From NCBI GenBank assembly GCA_019279435.1, contig JAAALK010000287.1:64049144-64113143 (forward strand): DNA of 64,000 nt, written 5' to 3'. This DNA is from Zizania palustris. Its lineage: Eukaryota; Streptophyta; Magnoliopsida; Poales; Poaceae. The position numbers and the translations under genes are program-made. The notes under the pieces are model-generated. The model did no database searches. It saw nothing but the letters and a program-made list of their open reading frames with translations, and was not told the origin of the DNA. Below, piece after piece: positions 20,350 through 30,700 of this stretch. Each line of letters begins with the position of its first letter. Position 1 is the stretch's first letter.

Positions 20350-20544
20350 GCGTTAGGAGACGCTAGTTAAATAAGAATCAAACTTTTGTATGTGGTGCTG
20401 CCCACGACGAGTGTGTCATGGGTAGAATAAAAACTTGATTGTAACAAACACTTTATGCCACTATATATAATTATGTGCTTGAATCTTATATGATTGTATT
20501 ATCGTTTCGTCATTCTTTGCTTTATCGCTTTGTATATTCAGAAG
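20350..20544 (+). other. ORF0-gag spacer of gypsy 1
   Basis: No gene. It ends with TTTGTATATTCAG|AAG before the gag ATG at 20545, a plausible 3' splice site that would remove ORF0 from the message. Confidence 0.5.
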
Positions 20545-23500
20545 ATGGCCGACCACCAGAACACCGGCTCCAACAACGGAGCAGGAGGGAGCCGAGATGC
20601 GCCTGAGGGCGTTGTGCCCAACTGGGGTGCGACAGGCCCGCGCCAATCCGGGTCGCCTTCCGCCAACCATCCCACCTTGGCGGAAATGATGGCGAATCAG
20701 AATCATCTGATCACTGCCCTCCTCACCCAGATGCAGCACCAACAGGCTCAGTTGGACCGTCTGCAGAACGGGGAGCCCGCCCCTCGCGCACCAGCACCCG
20801 CGGCCGCTCCGCAACTCTCCGAGTTCTTGCGCGTGCGCCCGCCCATCTTCTCGAGCACGACCAACCCGATGGAGGCTGGAGATTGGCTTCGCACCATCGA
20901 GAAGAAGCTCGACCTCCTCCCCTGCACAGACCGTGAGCGAGTGGCCTTCGCCACTCATCAGCTCCAGGGTCCCGCCGCCGAGTGGTGGGACAACTATCGC
21001 GCGTCCCAGCCAGAGGGCCACATGGTGACTTGGGCGGAGTTCACCATCGCCTTTCGTGCCGCCCACGTCCCCGTCGGTGTCATCGCGGTCAAACAGCAGG
21101 AATTCCGCGACCTGCAGCAGGGCAACAGGACTGTCATGGAGTACCTCCATGAGTTCAACCGCCTCGCACGCTACGCACCGGAGGAAGTGCGCACCGACGC
21201 CCTCCGCCAAGCCAAGTTCCTCAGGGGACTTAAGGATGAGCTGTCCATCCAGCTCGTCGCCGCCGACTTCGCCGACTTCCAGCGGCTGGTCAATAAAGCG
21301 CTCATCCAAGAGACTGAGCAGAACAAGCTGGACCTCAAAAAGAGGAAGATGATCGCCTTCAAGCACCAGCAGGCGAACACTCAGAGGCCCCGCTTCGTCC
21401 CTCCGCCACCAGCACCCGCCTACCATCCTCGGCCCGCCTACAGGCCACCTCATGCAGCCGGTGGATCCAACGCCGGGCATCCTCGCCCCGCTCCACCAGC
21501 TCCGGCCGCTCAGCCCGCACCGGCCGCCAAAGCCCCGATCTTGAGGGATCGTCAAGGAAGGCCGGTTGTCTGCTTCAACTGCCGCAAGGAAGGGCACTAC
21601 TCGCACCAGTGTCCTCACCCCAAGCAGAACCAAGGCGCAGCACCCCACCAGGCCGTTCGCGCCCGCGTCAACCACATCAGCGCGGAGGAAGCTCAGGAGG
21701 CTCCTGAAGTCGTACTCGGTACGTTTACTATGAATTCCGTACCGGCCATCATATTATTTGACTCTGGAGCAACCCACTCCTTTGTCTCGGAAGATTTTGC
21801 AAAAACAAACAATCTGGACGTGCTCCCTCTACCAATTCCCATGGTGATTGCCACCCCCGGCAATAGGACCTCAGCTCGCTTCTACAGCCCTAAGGTTCAA
21901 CTTGACATCCAAGGAGTGCTGTTTCGGGCCGAGCCTGTCCTCATCCAATGCACCGGACTCGACCTTATATTAGGTATGGATTGGTTGATGAAGCACAAGG
22001 GAGTGATCGACTGTGCCAACAAGTCCGTCACGGTGACCAGTCCTGAAGGCGTAACCGTCACCTTCCGGATGACCAGTCGCAAACCACTCGGAGCATCCCT
22101 TCGCTCGATAGCTCTTGAAGAGGTGCCAATCGTCAAGGAGTTTGCAGATGTTTTCCCCGAGGATCTGCCCGGAATGCCTCCCAAGCGGGACATCGAATTC
22201 AGAATCGAGCTTGTCCCGGGGACCGCTCCAATCTCCAAGCGCCCTTACCGCATGGCCGCCAACGAACTAGCCGAAGTCAAGAGCAACATCGAAGACCTAG
22301 AGCAGAAAGGTTACATCCGACCGAGTACCTCACCTTGGGGTGCACCGGTTATATTTGCTATGAAGAAGGACAAGACCAAGAGGATGTGCGTGGACTATAG
22401 AGCCTTGAACGACGTAACCATCAAGAACAAATACCCATTGCCTCGGATCGACGACCTGTTCGATCAGCTAAAAGGATCCTCGGTGTTCTCCAAGATTGAC
22501 CTCAGGTCAGGTTATCACCAGTTAAGGATCAGGGAGGAAGATATACCCAAGACTGCTTTCACCTCCCGCTATGGACTCTACGAGTACACTGTGATGTCGT
22601 TCGGACTCACGAATGCCCCGGCCTTTTTCATGAACATGATGAACAATGTATTCATGGAGTTCTTGGACAAGTTCATCGTGGTATTCATCGACGATATCCT
22701 CGTTTACTCCAAGACCAAGGAAGAACACGAGACTCACCTCCGTCTGACCCTCGGAAAGCTAAGGGAGCAGCAACTGTACGCCAAATACAGCAAGTGCGAA
22801 TTTTGGTCGTCTGAGGTGAAGTTCCTCGGCCATGTTATATCTGCCGGAGGAATAGCAGTGGACCCAACCACCGTCGAAGCGGTAACCAACTGGCTACAGC
22901 CAACGACCGTGACCGAGATCCGGAGTTTTCTCGGATTGGCCGGATACTACCGCCGGTTCATCGAGAATTTTTCCAAGATCGCCAAGCCTATGACCAGACT
23001 TCTACAGAAAGAGGTGAAGTTTGACTGGACCCCCGACTGCGAAGAGAGCTTCCAGACTCTCAAGAAGAAGCTTGTGTCAGCCCCCATTCTGACTCTGCCA
23101 GACATCCGGAAAGACTTCCACGTCTACTGTGATGCCTCTCGTCAAGGATTGGGATGCGTCTTAATGCAAGAAGGGAAAGTGATATCCTACGCCTCCCGGC
23201 AACTGAGACCGCATGAGCTGAACTACCCAACCCACGACCTGGAACTAGCAGCCGTGGTTCATGCCTTGGAGATATGGAGACATTACCTTGTGGGAAATCG
23301 GTGTGAGGTCTTCACCGACCACAAGAGCCTCAAGTATATATTCACCCAACCAGATCTGAACCTCAGGCAAAGGAGATGGTTGGAACTGATCAAGGATTAC
23401 GACTTGGGCATCCATTATCATCCGGGCAAAGCAAACGTGGTGGCAGACGCCCTTAGTCGGAAAGGGTACTGCAATGCCATCATGATTCAAGACCAAGCTC

Positions 23501-25011
23501 CACTACTTTATAAGGAGATGGAGAGGCTAAACCTGGGGATCACCACTCGAGAGTACCTCGCTGCCTTGGAGTCTCGGCCTATCTTAATAGACCAGATCCG
23601 AGAGAAGCAGAAGGAAGACTCGGACATCCTGGAGATTCAGCAAAACATGAGGAAGGGTAAAGCCCCCGGATTTTCCGAGGACGAGCATGGTACCATCTGG
23701 TTCGGAAACCGAGTATGCGTACCCAACCTACCTGAGTTGAAGACTCTCATCCTTCAAGAAGCCCACGATACTCTATACTCCATTCATCCCGGGAGTACAA
23801 AGATGTACCAAGACCTGAAGGAAAAATATTGGTGGGTCAGCATGAAGAGAGAAATAGCTGAGTATGTGGCCAAGTGCGACACATGCCGGCGAGTCAAGGC
23901 AGAGCATCAGAGACCTGCCGGACTGCTTCAACCCCTCAAGGTCCCTGAATGGAAGTGGGAAGAGATAGGAATGGACTTCATCACGGGACTGCCCAGGACC
24001 CAAGCTGGTCATGATTCTATCTGGGTGATCGTTGATCGACTCACCAAGGTAGCCCACTTCGTTCCGGTCAAGACAACTTACACCGTCGCCAAGTTGGCTG
24101 AGTTGTATATGACCCGGATCGTGTGCCTCCACGGAGTTCCCAGGAAGATTGTGTCTGACCGCGGGAGTCAGTTTACCTCCAAGTTTTGGAAGAACCTTCA
24201 AGAGGAACTCGGCACCCGGCTGAACTTTAGCACCGCCTATCATCCACAGACCGACGGTCAAACCGAAAGGGTCAACCAGATATTGGAGGATATGCTTAGA
24301 GCTTGTGCTCTAGATTTTGGCGGAATGTGGGACAAGAACTTACCTTACGCGGAGTTCTCCTACAACAACAGCTATCAAGCCAGCCTACAAATGTCCCCGT
24401 TCGAAGCACTCTATGGGCGTAAGTGCAGAACGCCGTTGCTCTGGGATCAGACTGGAGAATCACAACTATTTGGGACTGACTTATTGAGAGAAGCTGAAGA
24501 GAAAGTTAAGATCATAAGAGACCGATTGAAGGCAGCCCAATCCAGGCAGAAGAGCTACGCCGATAACCGCCGAAGAGATCTAGCCTTTGAGGAGGGCGAT
24601 TATGTCTACCTCCGAGTCACTCCCCTCCGTGGCACTCAAAGGTTCAGCATGAAAGGCAAACTAGCACCCCGCTACGTCGGACCTTTCCAGATCCTCCGTC
24701 GACAAGGAGAAGTGGCATATCAACTTGAACTGCCTCCATCCTTGGCAGGCGTTCATGATGTGTTCCATGTCTCGCAGCTGAAGAGGTGTCTCCGTGTGCC
24801 CACCGAGCAAGCCGACCTTCAGCAGCTCAACGTCCAAGAAGACTTGACCTACATAGAGAGACCCGTCAAGATCTTGGAAACCAAGGAAAGAGTAACTAGA
24901 AGTCGCGTCGTCCGCTTCTGCAAAGTCCAATGGAACAACCATCCCGCAGAAGAAGCCACTTGGGAAAAAGAAGACGAGCTGAAAGCCCAATACCCCGAGC
25001 TATTCGAGTAA
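20545..25011 (+). CDS. gag-pol: Gag-pol polyprotein of gypsy 1, 1488 aa, intact
   Basis: A single open frame. Retrotrans_gag region about residues 80-250 (WWDNYRASQPEGHMVTWAEF, FRDLQQGNRTVMEYLHEFNRLA). CCHC knuckle CFNCRKEGHYSHQC at 343-356. Aspartic protease DSGATHSF near 406. RT with KIDLRSGYHQLRI and IDD at 715-717. RNase H starts about 860 (DASRQGLGCVLMQ). Integrase zinc region starts about 1075 (HPGS..., CDTCRR), with core motifs MDFITGLPRT, SDRGSQF and QTDGQTERVN. The C-terminal chromodomain-like segment is about 1434-1488 (VQWNNHPAEEATWEKEDEL). An in-frame ATG 17 codons upstream (20494) exists, but MADHQN at 20545 follows a splice site and has the better context. No break was found, so this copy could supply proteins in trans despite its cut 3' LTR. 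Confidence 0.95.
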   Translation: MADHQNTGSNNGAGGSRDAPEGVVPNWGATGPRQSGSPSANHPTLAEMMANQNHLITALLTQMQHQQAQLDRLQNGEPAPRAPAPAAAPQLSEFLRVRPPIFSSTTNPMEAGDWLRTIEKKLDLLPCTDRERVAFATHQLQGPAAEWWDNYRASQPEGHMVTWAEFTIAFRAAHVPVGVIAVKQQEFRDLQQGNRTVMEYLHEFNRLARYAPEEVRTDALRQAKFLRGLKDELSIQLVAADFADFQRLVNKALIQETEQNKLDLKKRKMIAFKHQQANTQRPRFVPPPPAPAYHPRPAYRPPHAAGGSNAGHPRPAPPAPAAQPAPAAKAPILRDRQGRPVVCFNCRKEGHYSHQCPHPKQNQGAAPHQAVRARVNHISAEEAQEAPEVVLGTFTMNSVPAIILFDSGATHSFVSEDFAKTNNLDVLPLPIPMVIATPGNRTSARFYSPKVQLDIQGVLFRAEPVLIQCTGLDLILGMDWLMKHKGVIDCANKSVTVTSPEGVTVTFRMTSRKPLGASLRSIALEEVPIVKEFADVFPEDLPGMPPKRDIEFRIELVPGTAPISKRPYRMAANELAEVKSNIEDLEQKGYIRPSTSPWGAPVIFAMKKDKTKRMCVDYRALNDVTIKNKYPLPRIDDLFDQLKGSSVFSKIDLRSGYHQLRIREEDIPKTAFTSRYGLYEYTVMSFGLTNAPAFFMNMMNNVFMEFLDKFIVVFIDDILVYSKTKEEHETHLRLTLGKLREQQLYAKYSKCEFWSSEVKFLGHVISAGGIAVDPTTVEAVTNWLQPTTVTEIRSFLGLAGYYRRFIENFSKIAKPMTRLLQKEVKFDWTPDCEESFQTLKKKLVSAPILTLPDIRKDFHVYCDASRQGLGCVLMQEGKVISYASRQLRPHELNYPTHDLELAAVVHALEIWRHYLVGNRCEVFTDHKSLKYIFTQPDLNLRQRRWLELIKDYDLGIHYHPGKANVVADALSRKGYCNAIMIQDQAPLLYKEMERLNLGITTREYLAALESRPILIDQIREKQKEDSDILEIQQNMRKGKAPGFSEDEHGTIWFGNRVCVPNLPELKTLILQEAHDTLYSIHPGSTKMYQDLKEKYWWVSMKREIAEYVAKCDTCRRVKAEHQRPAGLLQPLKVPEWKWEEIGMDFITGLPRTQAGHDSIWVIVDRLTKVAHFVPVKTTYTVAKLAELYMTRIVCLHGVPRKIVSDRGSQFTSKFWKNLQEELGTRLNFSTAYHPQTDGQTERVNQILEDMLRACALDFGGMWDKNLPYAEFSYNNSYQASLQMSPFEALYGRKCRTPLLWDQTGESQLFGTDLLREAEEKVKIIRDRLKAAQSRQKSYADNRRRDLAFEEGDYVYLRVTPLRGTQRFSMKGKLAPRYVGPFQILRRQGEVAYQLELPPSLAGVHDVFHVSQLKRCLRVPTEQADLQQLNVQEDLTYIERPVKILETKERVTRSRVVRFCKVQWNNHPAEEATWEKEDELKAQYPELFE

Positions 25012-25039
25012 ACGTTCCAATCTCGAGGACGAGATTCTT

Positions 25040-25055
25040 GTAAGGGGGATAGGTT
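25040..25055 (+). promoter_or_regulatory. Polypurine tract of gypsy 1
   Basis: GTAAGGGGGATAGG lies just before the TGTAACACCCC of the 3' LTR. The same tract precedes the gypsy 2 3' LTR. Confidence 0.85.
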
Positions 25056-25232
25056 TGTAACACCCCAAATTTTCAAAACAATAAATATATTATAAAATTC
25101 AATTTCTGGGAATTATTATTTCAGAAAATACTTTTAAATCCCTTTTATACCCTTTTGAACTACAACATAGAGTAGATGACCAAATCAGGAGGTGAAACTT
25201 TTTGTATATGATCCTAAGACCAAAATATAATT
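25056..25232 (+). repeat. Truncated 3' LTR of gypsy 1 (177 bp)
   Basis: It matches 16050-16226 closely (one extra A in an A-run) and stops matching after CAAAATATAATT at 25232. The remaining 3.2 kb of LTR is missing. Confidence 0.92.
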
Positions 25233-26049
25233 GTGGATGGACTCCTCTCACATCCTTGACCGGATCCTCTTTGACCTTTTGTTGACCATGCACCTTCCTT
25301 GGTGGGCCTTGGGTTTTATCAAATCTTGGCATCAACAACGGCCGATATCGACGCACACCGGGAAGTATTTTGGCCTAGGCGGGAACACACATTTCTGGCC
25401 CAAGCCCAGGTTTCGTGGGCGGGGTCGCGCGGAAATCCTGGTCGAGGCCTAGGTTATAGTGGCTTGCTCACTATACTGTGTGCTGGGCTTTTTTACTGTG
25501 CGGGCTGAGTTTTTTTATAATTTCCAGAATTTCATAATTAAATTTTCTATTTTATTATTCCCTGAAAAATAAGAAAAATTCCCAAAATTAAGATAAAGTA
25601 AAGTTAGATGTGGAGAAAATTTTGTATATTTCATCATGTTCAGTACACTGTTCTGAATGTTTTGAGGAGAGGCATCGGTTAGTAATGCATGTTCGGAACA
25701 TTGGGGTGATCCTCTCCGCACTTGGCTACTCAGCATTTACCATAGGCACAATAACTAGAAAGTTGAAACAAAAAATATCTGTTACTTTCCTTATATTTCT
25801 GAACACTTTTAATAAAACCCTCTTGTTGAAATATTTTAACAATGTTTTCTGTAATATAGATACTACTTGAATAGTTCCTTTTTTATTCAGTTCGTCAAGC
25901 ATACTGACGCAGGGATCGGCCGCTCGTATATATGAGCATAAGAATCTTCAGCTGTCGCTGGGCCTGTACTAATAGAATCCTGAAAGTGTTTTCACAGTTC
26001 AGTTCAATTTAAGTGTGGTCCAAAGTACCTTAGCTCAACCTAAAACACA
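25233..26049. other. Unassigned stretch between gypsy 1 and the LINE
   Basis: No gene recognised. The first 290 bases are moderately GC-rich and the rest is AT-rich. The part near 25510-25560 resembles the AT-rich style of the gypsy LTRs but I could not align it. Confidence 0.5.
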
Positions 26050-27436
26050 CGAAAAGAAAGATGATCAGTCTTCCTAACAAAGAGAGGTCGACTAACATTA
26101 ATCCAGGCTTGTCTCTCTGCAATTCCACTCTTTCACCTAGCGATTTTTCCAGAACACAAGTGGTTGTCCAAGCAGATTGATAAAATTCACCGAGATTTTC
26201 TTTGGATCCGCGGTGATGCACAGTCAACTGGTAATAGTTCATGTTTAGTGAACTGGAGTGCTACAGGTTTACCAAGAAAGTTTGGAGGGCTAGGGATTTT
26301 GAACTTGGCGACAATGTGCAGAGCTCTCAGAAGATTGCGATGGCTTTGGTTGAGAAAAAATGAGCTACACCGGCCATGGGCTAATTTGCCTCTCTCTGTT
26401 TCTCCAAAAGAAATGGACTTGTTCAATGCATCTGTCAATATTAATCTAGGAAATGGAGAACACATTAGCTTTTGGCAAGACAAGTGGATAGGCGATGCAC
26501 CTTTCAGCTTGTTAGCCCCTCAATTATTTAAGGCTAGTACAACAAAAAAAATCAGTTAAGAAGACTTTAGAAAACGATGCTTGGATCCAGGGAATAAGGG
26601 CGTGATCCACAGAGCAGCTGCTAGAGCAGTTCATTGCCATTGTAGAGGTTGTGCATAATGTTACACTAAGTCAAGATGAACATGACTCTTTTAACTGGCG
26701 CTGGACAGCAAATGGATTTTTTTCTGTCAAGTCTGCTTACAAGATTCAGTTTGCTAGTTGCATAGTACCAATCATTAACTCTGAGCTGTGGCAAGGAATG
26801 ACCGAAAAGAAATGCAAAATTTTTACTTGGATTATGCTTAAGAAAAAGAGTGCTCACGGCTGACATTTTGCTACGAAGAAGGTACCCGTGCAACCCGTTC
26901 TGTGCACTATGCATAACTGAGCTAAAATCCTCCGATCATCTCGCTTTTGGATGCTCTTTTACTAAAGAAGCTTGGGTGCAACTACTTAGACTAAGGCACT
27001 TAGGATCTTCAACCTGCTTCCGGCTGGGATTATCAAGAATGGTGGAAGGCTACGTACAAACGCCTAGATAAAGATCATCGCAGGAGTTTTAGTGGGCTGC
27101 TTCTTTACACCTGGTGGAACGTGTGGAAAGAACGGACCATCTCTTTTATAGCTCAAAAGATCTCCGTGGACTTCGATTCCTTCAACCTTGCTATTAGGGC
27201 AGTCTAATGGCATTGAAGATCGAGTGGGTGACTGGATAGAAGGAGTTGCTGTTTCTCTTTTATGCGGCTATGCCGATTTTTCTATTATGTTTTGGCTGGT
27301 TTTAGTCAAGTGGTGTTCGTTCCCTTCCTGTACGGTCTAGTGTGACTTAGTTTTATCTTTTTTCGGTTTGCTTTCATGTAGTTGTACTGTAATCTAACTT
27401 TTTTTCCTTCTTAATGGAAACGCAGCTGCTCTCCCA
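26050..27436 (+). mobile_element. 5'-truncated LINE (non-LTR retrotransposon), decayed
   Basis: Frames on the + strand encode the end of a plant L1-type reverse transcriptase: LTLIQACLSAIPLFHLAIFP, then KIHRDFLWIRG, then GGLGILNLATMCRALRRLRWLW (to about 26559). The zf-RVT domain follows (FSVKSAYKIQF, then CALCITELKSSDHLAFGC, to about 27000). Several frame changes and stops break it. The 3' end at about 27436 (CTTAATGGAAACGCAGCTGCTCTCC) resembles the tails of plant LINEs. Endonuclease and most of the RT are absent, as expected from 5' truncation. It ends only about 300 bases from the GAPDH stop codon. Confidence 0.82.
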
Positions 27437-27459
27437 CTCGCCTTCAAAATTTTTTTTAC

Positions 27460-27738
27460 TAAGCAACAAAAAATAGAGCAAATGCATCTGCGAAGGAACA
27501 CTTAATTTAGATCAAGCGGGGGCAAAAATAGAAAGACAAAATATGAGCCATGACCTGGCTCAACCATCAGGATACAAGTACAAAATATGAGCCGTGACCT
27601 GGCTCAAGGATACAACAAGTATAGTTTGAAGTTGGCTGACATCGAACCATACAAAAATTTTATTATCGGAAGAGGTTGTCTACTCTTCTCCGGGGCAAAA
27701 CACAACTCCCCTGTATCTTCAGGCCATGAGGCTCTCGT
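27460..27738 (-). other. 3' UTR and 3' flank of the GAPDH gene
   Basis: AATAAA on the - strand at 27664-27659 lies 75 bases after the stop and is the best polyadenylation signal. Further out, 27535-27579 and 27580-27620 are a direct duplication carrying ATGAGCC(A/G)TGACCTGGCTCA. Confidence 0.6.
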
Positions 27739-30700
27739 CTAGTTGGTGCTGTGCATGTGACGGATCAGGTCGATCACGCGGGTGCTGAAAAGAGAGGAAA
27801 TGGGGAGTTCGTCAGAAAGATGGTGCGCGCAGATAAACAGCAGTTAGTAATAGTAGTAGTAGCATACTAGCATCTCGTTGCCATTGAGATAAGACTAACC
27901 TGTATCCCCACTCGTTGTCGTACCAGGAGACGAGCTTCACGAACTTGTCGCTCAAGGCAATTCCAGCCTTCGCATCGAAGATGCTGGACCTGTAATGGAG
28001 AAAGTGCAAAATTTCAGTAAATTGTAGTTGGACGTGTAACATTCAATATTGTAAGAGGTAAACAGCATGCTCCTCCATTATAGTTTAGCAAAATTGTAAT
28101 TTGTCAAATACCTGCTGTCACCCTGGAAGTCGGTTGAAACGAGGTCCTCATCGACGTATCCGAGGATGCCCTTGAGGTTGCCCTCTGCCTCCTCCCTGCA
28201 AAATTATGTAAGAAAAATCAGCATGGCAAGCAAAGCAACCAAAATGATTTTTTTCTGAAAATAGTAAAACATATTCTTCTATCAGTTCACGCCGTCTGAA
28301 AATGCATGCAACAAGTAAAGATCCACACACACGTCTACAAACTAATTATCATGGAGAACTCACTTGATTGCAGCCTTGATCTGATCATAGGTGGCTGCCT
28401 TCTCAAGCCTAACAGTCAGGTCAACGACTGAAACATCAACAGTGGGAACACGGAAAGCCATTCCAGTTAACTTTCCATTGAGGGCAGGGAGCACCTTGCC
28501 GACAGCCTGCGAGGAAAAACAGATATATAAATTGAAGTCTCCAAAACAACAGGTTTAATGGCCCAAATAAAGAAGATAATCAAGATATTATATGCACTTA
28601 ACCGCTTTCAAGAGAAATAAACGATTCAATGATCAAATAATAAAACTAGTCTATATGGTTCGAGAGGGGGTAGCAGGGTCCACTCAAACACTAGAGTGGA
28701 AGTGTGTTGAATCAAGAGTAGATAGTATGCGTCTTTATTATGGTCGTTTCATTCTATCCCCGCTTAGAAAAGGTCAAGCGGATACCGTCGGTATTGCCTT
28801 GCGAAGAGCTTTACTTGGAGAAATAGAAGAAACATGTATCACACGTGCAAAATTTGGGAATGTGCCACACGAATATTCTACAATAGCAGGTATTGAAGAA
28901 TCCGTACAAGAAATTTTACTAAATTTGAAAGAAATTGTGTACAAAATACAACATAATTAAGATGATCGCATTTTGAGGGTTTATCATTCCATCTGATTAA
29001 ATGCAACTAGCATATTCAAGGTTAAAAATGGAATCAACAAGGCAATAAGAAATAAGGCCAGATTGGCATATTGCATAAACTTATTTTTTGACGTTATACT
29101 TGTATTATAAAGTCAATACTAAACATTACAATGATATACGCAAAACATGATACACGTTTCAAGATTGAGAGGTGCAGATGTCTCGTAGAAACATAGTCAA
29201 AGATGTAATATATAGAGAAACACAAGTCCAATTATACCTTGGCAGCTCCAGTGCTGCTAGGAATGATGTTGAAGCTAGCAGCCCTTCCACCCCTCCAGTC
29301 CTTGCTTGAGGGCCCATCAACAGTCTTCTGGGTAGCTGTGGGAAATTAAATGTCAACCACTTAAATCACAGATCAAACCGCTAAATTCAGTCCAACATAA
29401 AGCATATGGATGCCTACCAGTGAGGGCATGGACGGTGGTCATCAAACCCTCAACGATGCCAAATCTGTCATTGATGACCTGCAAAATCAAAAATTGTTAG
29501 CACAAGACACACGAGTACTACATGAGCAGGTGCAAAATTATGACAAAAAACACCTTAGCGAGAGGAGCCAGGCAGTTAGTGGTGCAGCTAGCGTTGGAGA
29601 CAATGTTAAGGTCAGACTTGTACTCCTTCTCGTTGACACCAACAACAAACATGGGAGCGTCTTTGCTGGGAGCAGAAATGACAACCTTCTTGGCACCACC
29701 CTGTAAATGTCAGCGTGGAAAACGGTTAAGAAACAATCTGCAAATGAATTGTTTTGAGCATCTTGATCTTGAAATAAGAAAAAAAAATGTCAGAGGAATG
29801 TACCTTCAAGTGAGCTGCTGCCTTGTCTTTGTCTGTGAAAACACCGGTAGACTCAACAACATACTCAGCACCAGCCTCGGCCCATGGGATCTCCTCAGGG
29901 TTCCTGCACCATGATATCAGGTGATCAGCCTAGCTGAAACCATTGTGCGCATATGAGATGGTAGAAATGGACGGCAACAAACCTGCAGCCAAACACCGCA
30001 ACCTCCTTCTCACCGAAGAGAAGGCTCTTAGAGTCCTTGACCTTAACCTCATGATGCTTCCACTGGCCGTGGACACTGTCATACTTGAACATGTATGTCT
30101 GCGTGCAACAACAACCCAAGTTAGCACCATACAATAGATCAAACTTGAATTACGGAAAATAATTTACACCTAATTTATCAAATGCATCAAAGCATAAACT
30201 AATTGATTCACAGGAAAATAATTAGAAATCTAGATATTATAACAGTATACATGATCTTAAAATACCACAATGTAATAGAATCTCATAAAAATCATATTAT
30301 CCATGACGTCCGGCATTAAAAATAGATTGACTAAGATAACTAAATGGATATAATCTATCAATTGTTTATCGTCACAACATTAGACGGCCTATGGAATTAG
30401 GCTGACCAAAATCTCATCACAGAAAAACGTGACACATATATGAATTACAAGTACGGATCATACTGTAGAGTGTTACTTGCTACAAACAGAGCACGTGAGA
30501 AATGACAGTAACATTGCAACAGCAGTAACATTGCAACAGCACAATTCCGACCAACATTTACAGTAATAAAGAAATTAGATATATCGACACGTGCTCAATC
30601 CCCAATCGATGAGCTCTAAAAGACTAAAACTACTAGGCCGGACCGCATAACACGGAAAGCGAACAAATCCAATTTCACCATAACGAGCACCATGACACAA

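Larger units (their letters stand above)
16050..25232 (+). mobile_element. Gypsy element 1: long-LTR chromovirus with ORF0 and intact gag-pol
   Basis: Ty3/gypsy order: PR-RT-RNase H-IN plus a C-terminal chromodomain-like segment, as in the Tekay/Del chromovirus lineage. The 5' LTR is complete (3381 bp). The 3' LTR is cut after 177 bp, at 25232, so the target duplication cannot be tested. An extra ORF (ORF0) lies between the primer site and gag. As I recall, rice RIRE3/RIRE8-type elements have this layout. That name is from memory and not checked. Confidence 0.92.

Noticed and set aside
20461..21675. 404-codon frame on the - strand opposite gag of gypsy 1
   Set aside because: It is the GC-rich mirror of the gag coding frame, has no recognisable domain, and runs through unrelated sequence types. 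Other long - strand frames opposite gypsy pol (for example 23773-24261) are the same kind of shadow.
28592..28960. Functional rpoA gene
   Set aside because: Only the first third is present, antisense in a nuclear intron, with no plastid neighbours. It is a transferred fragment.
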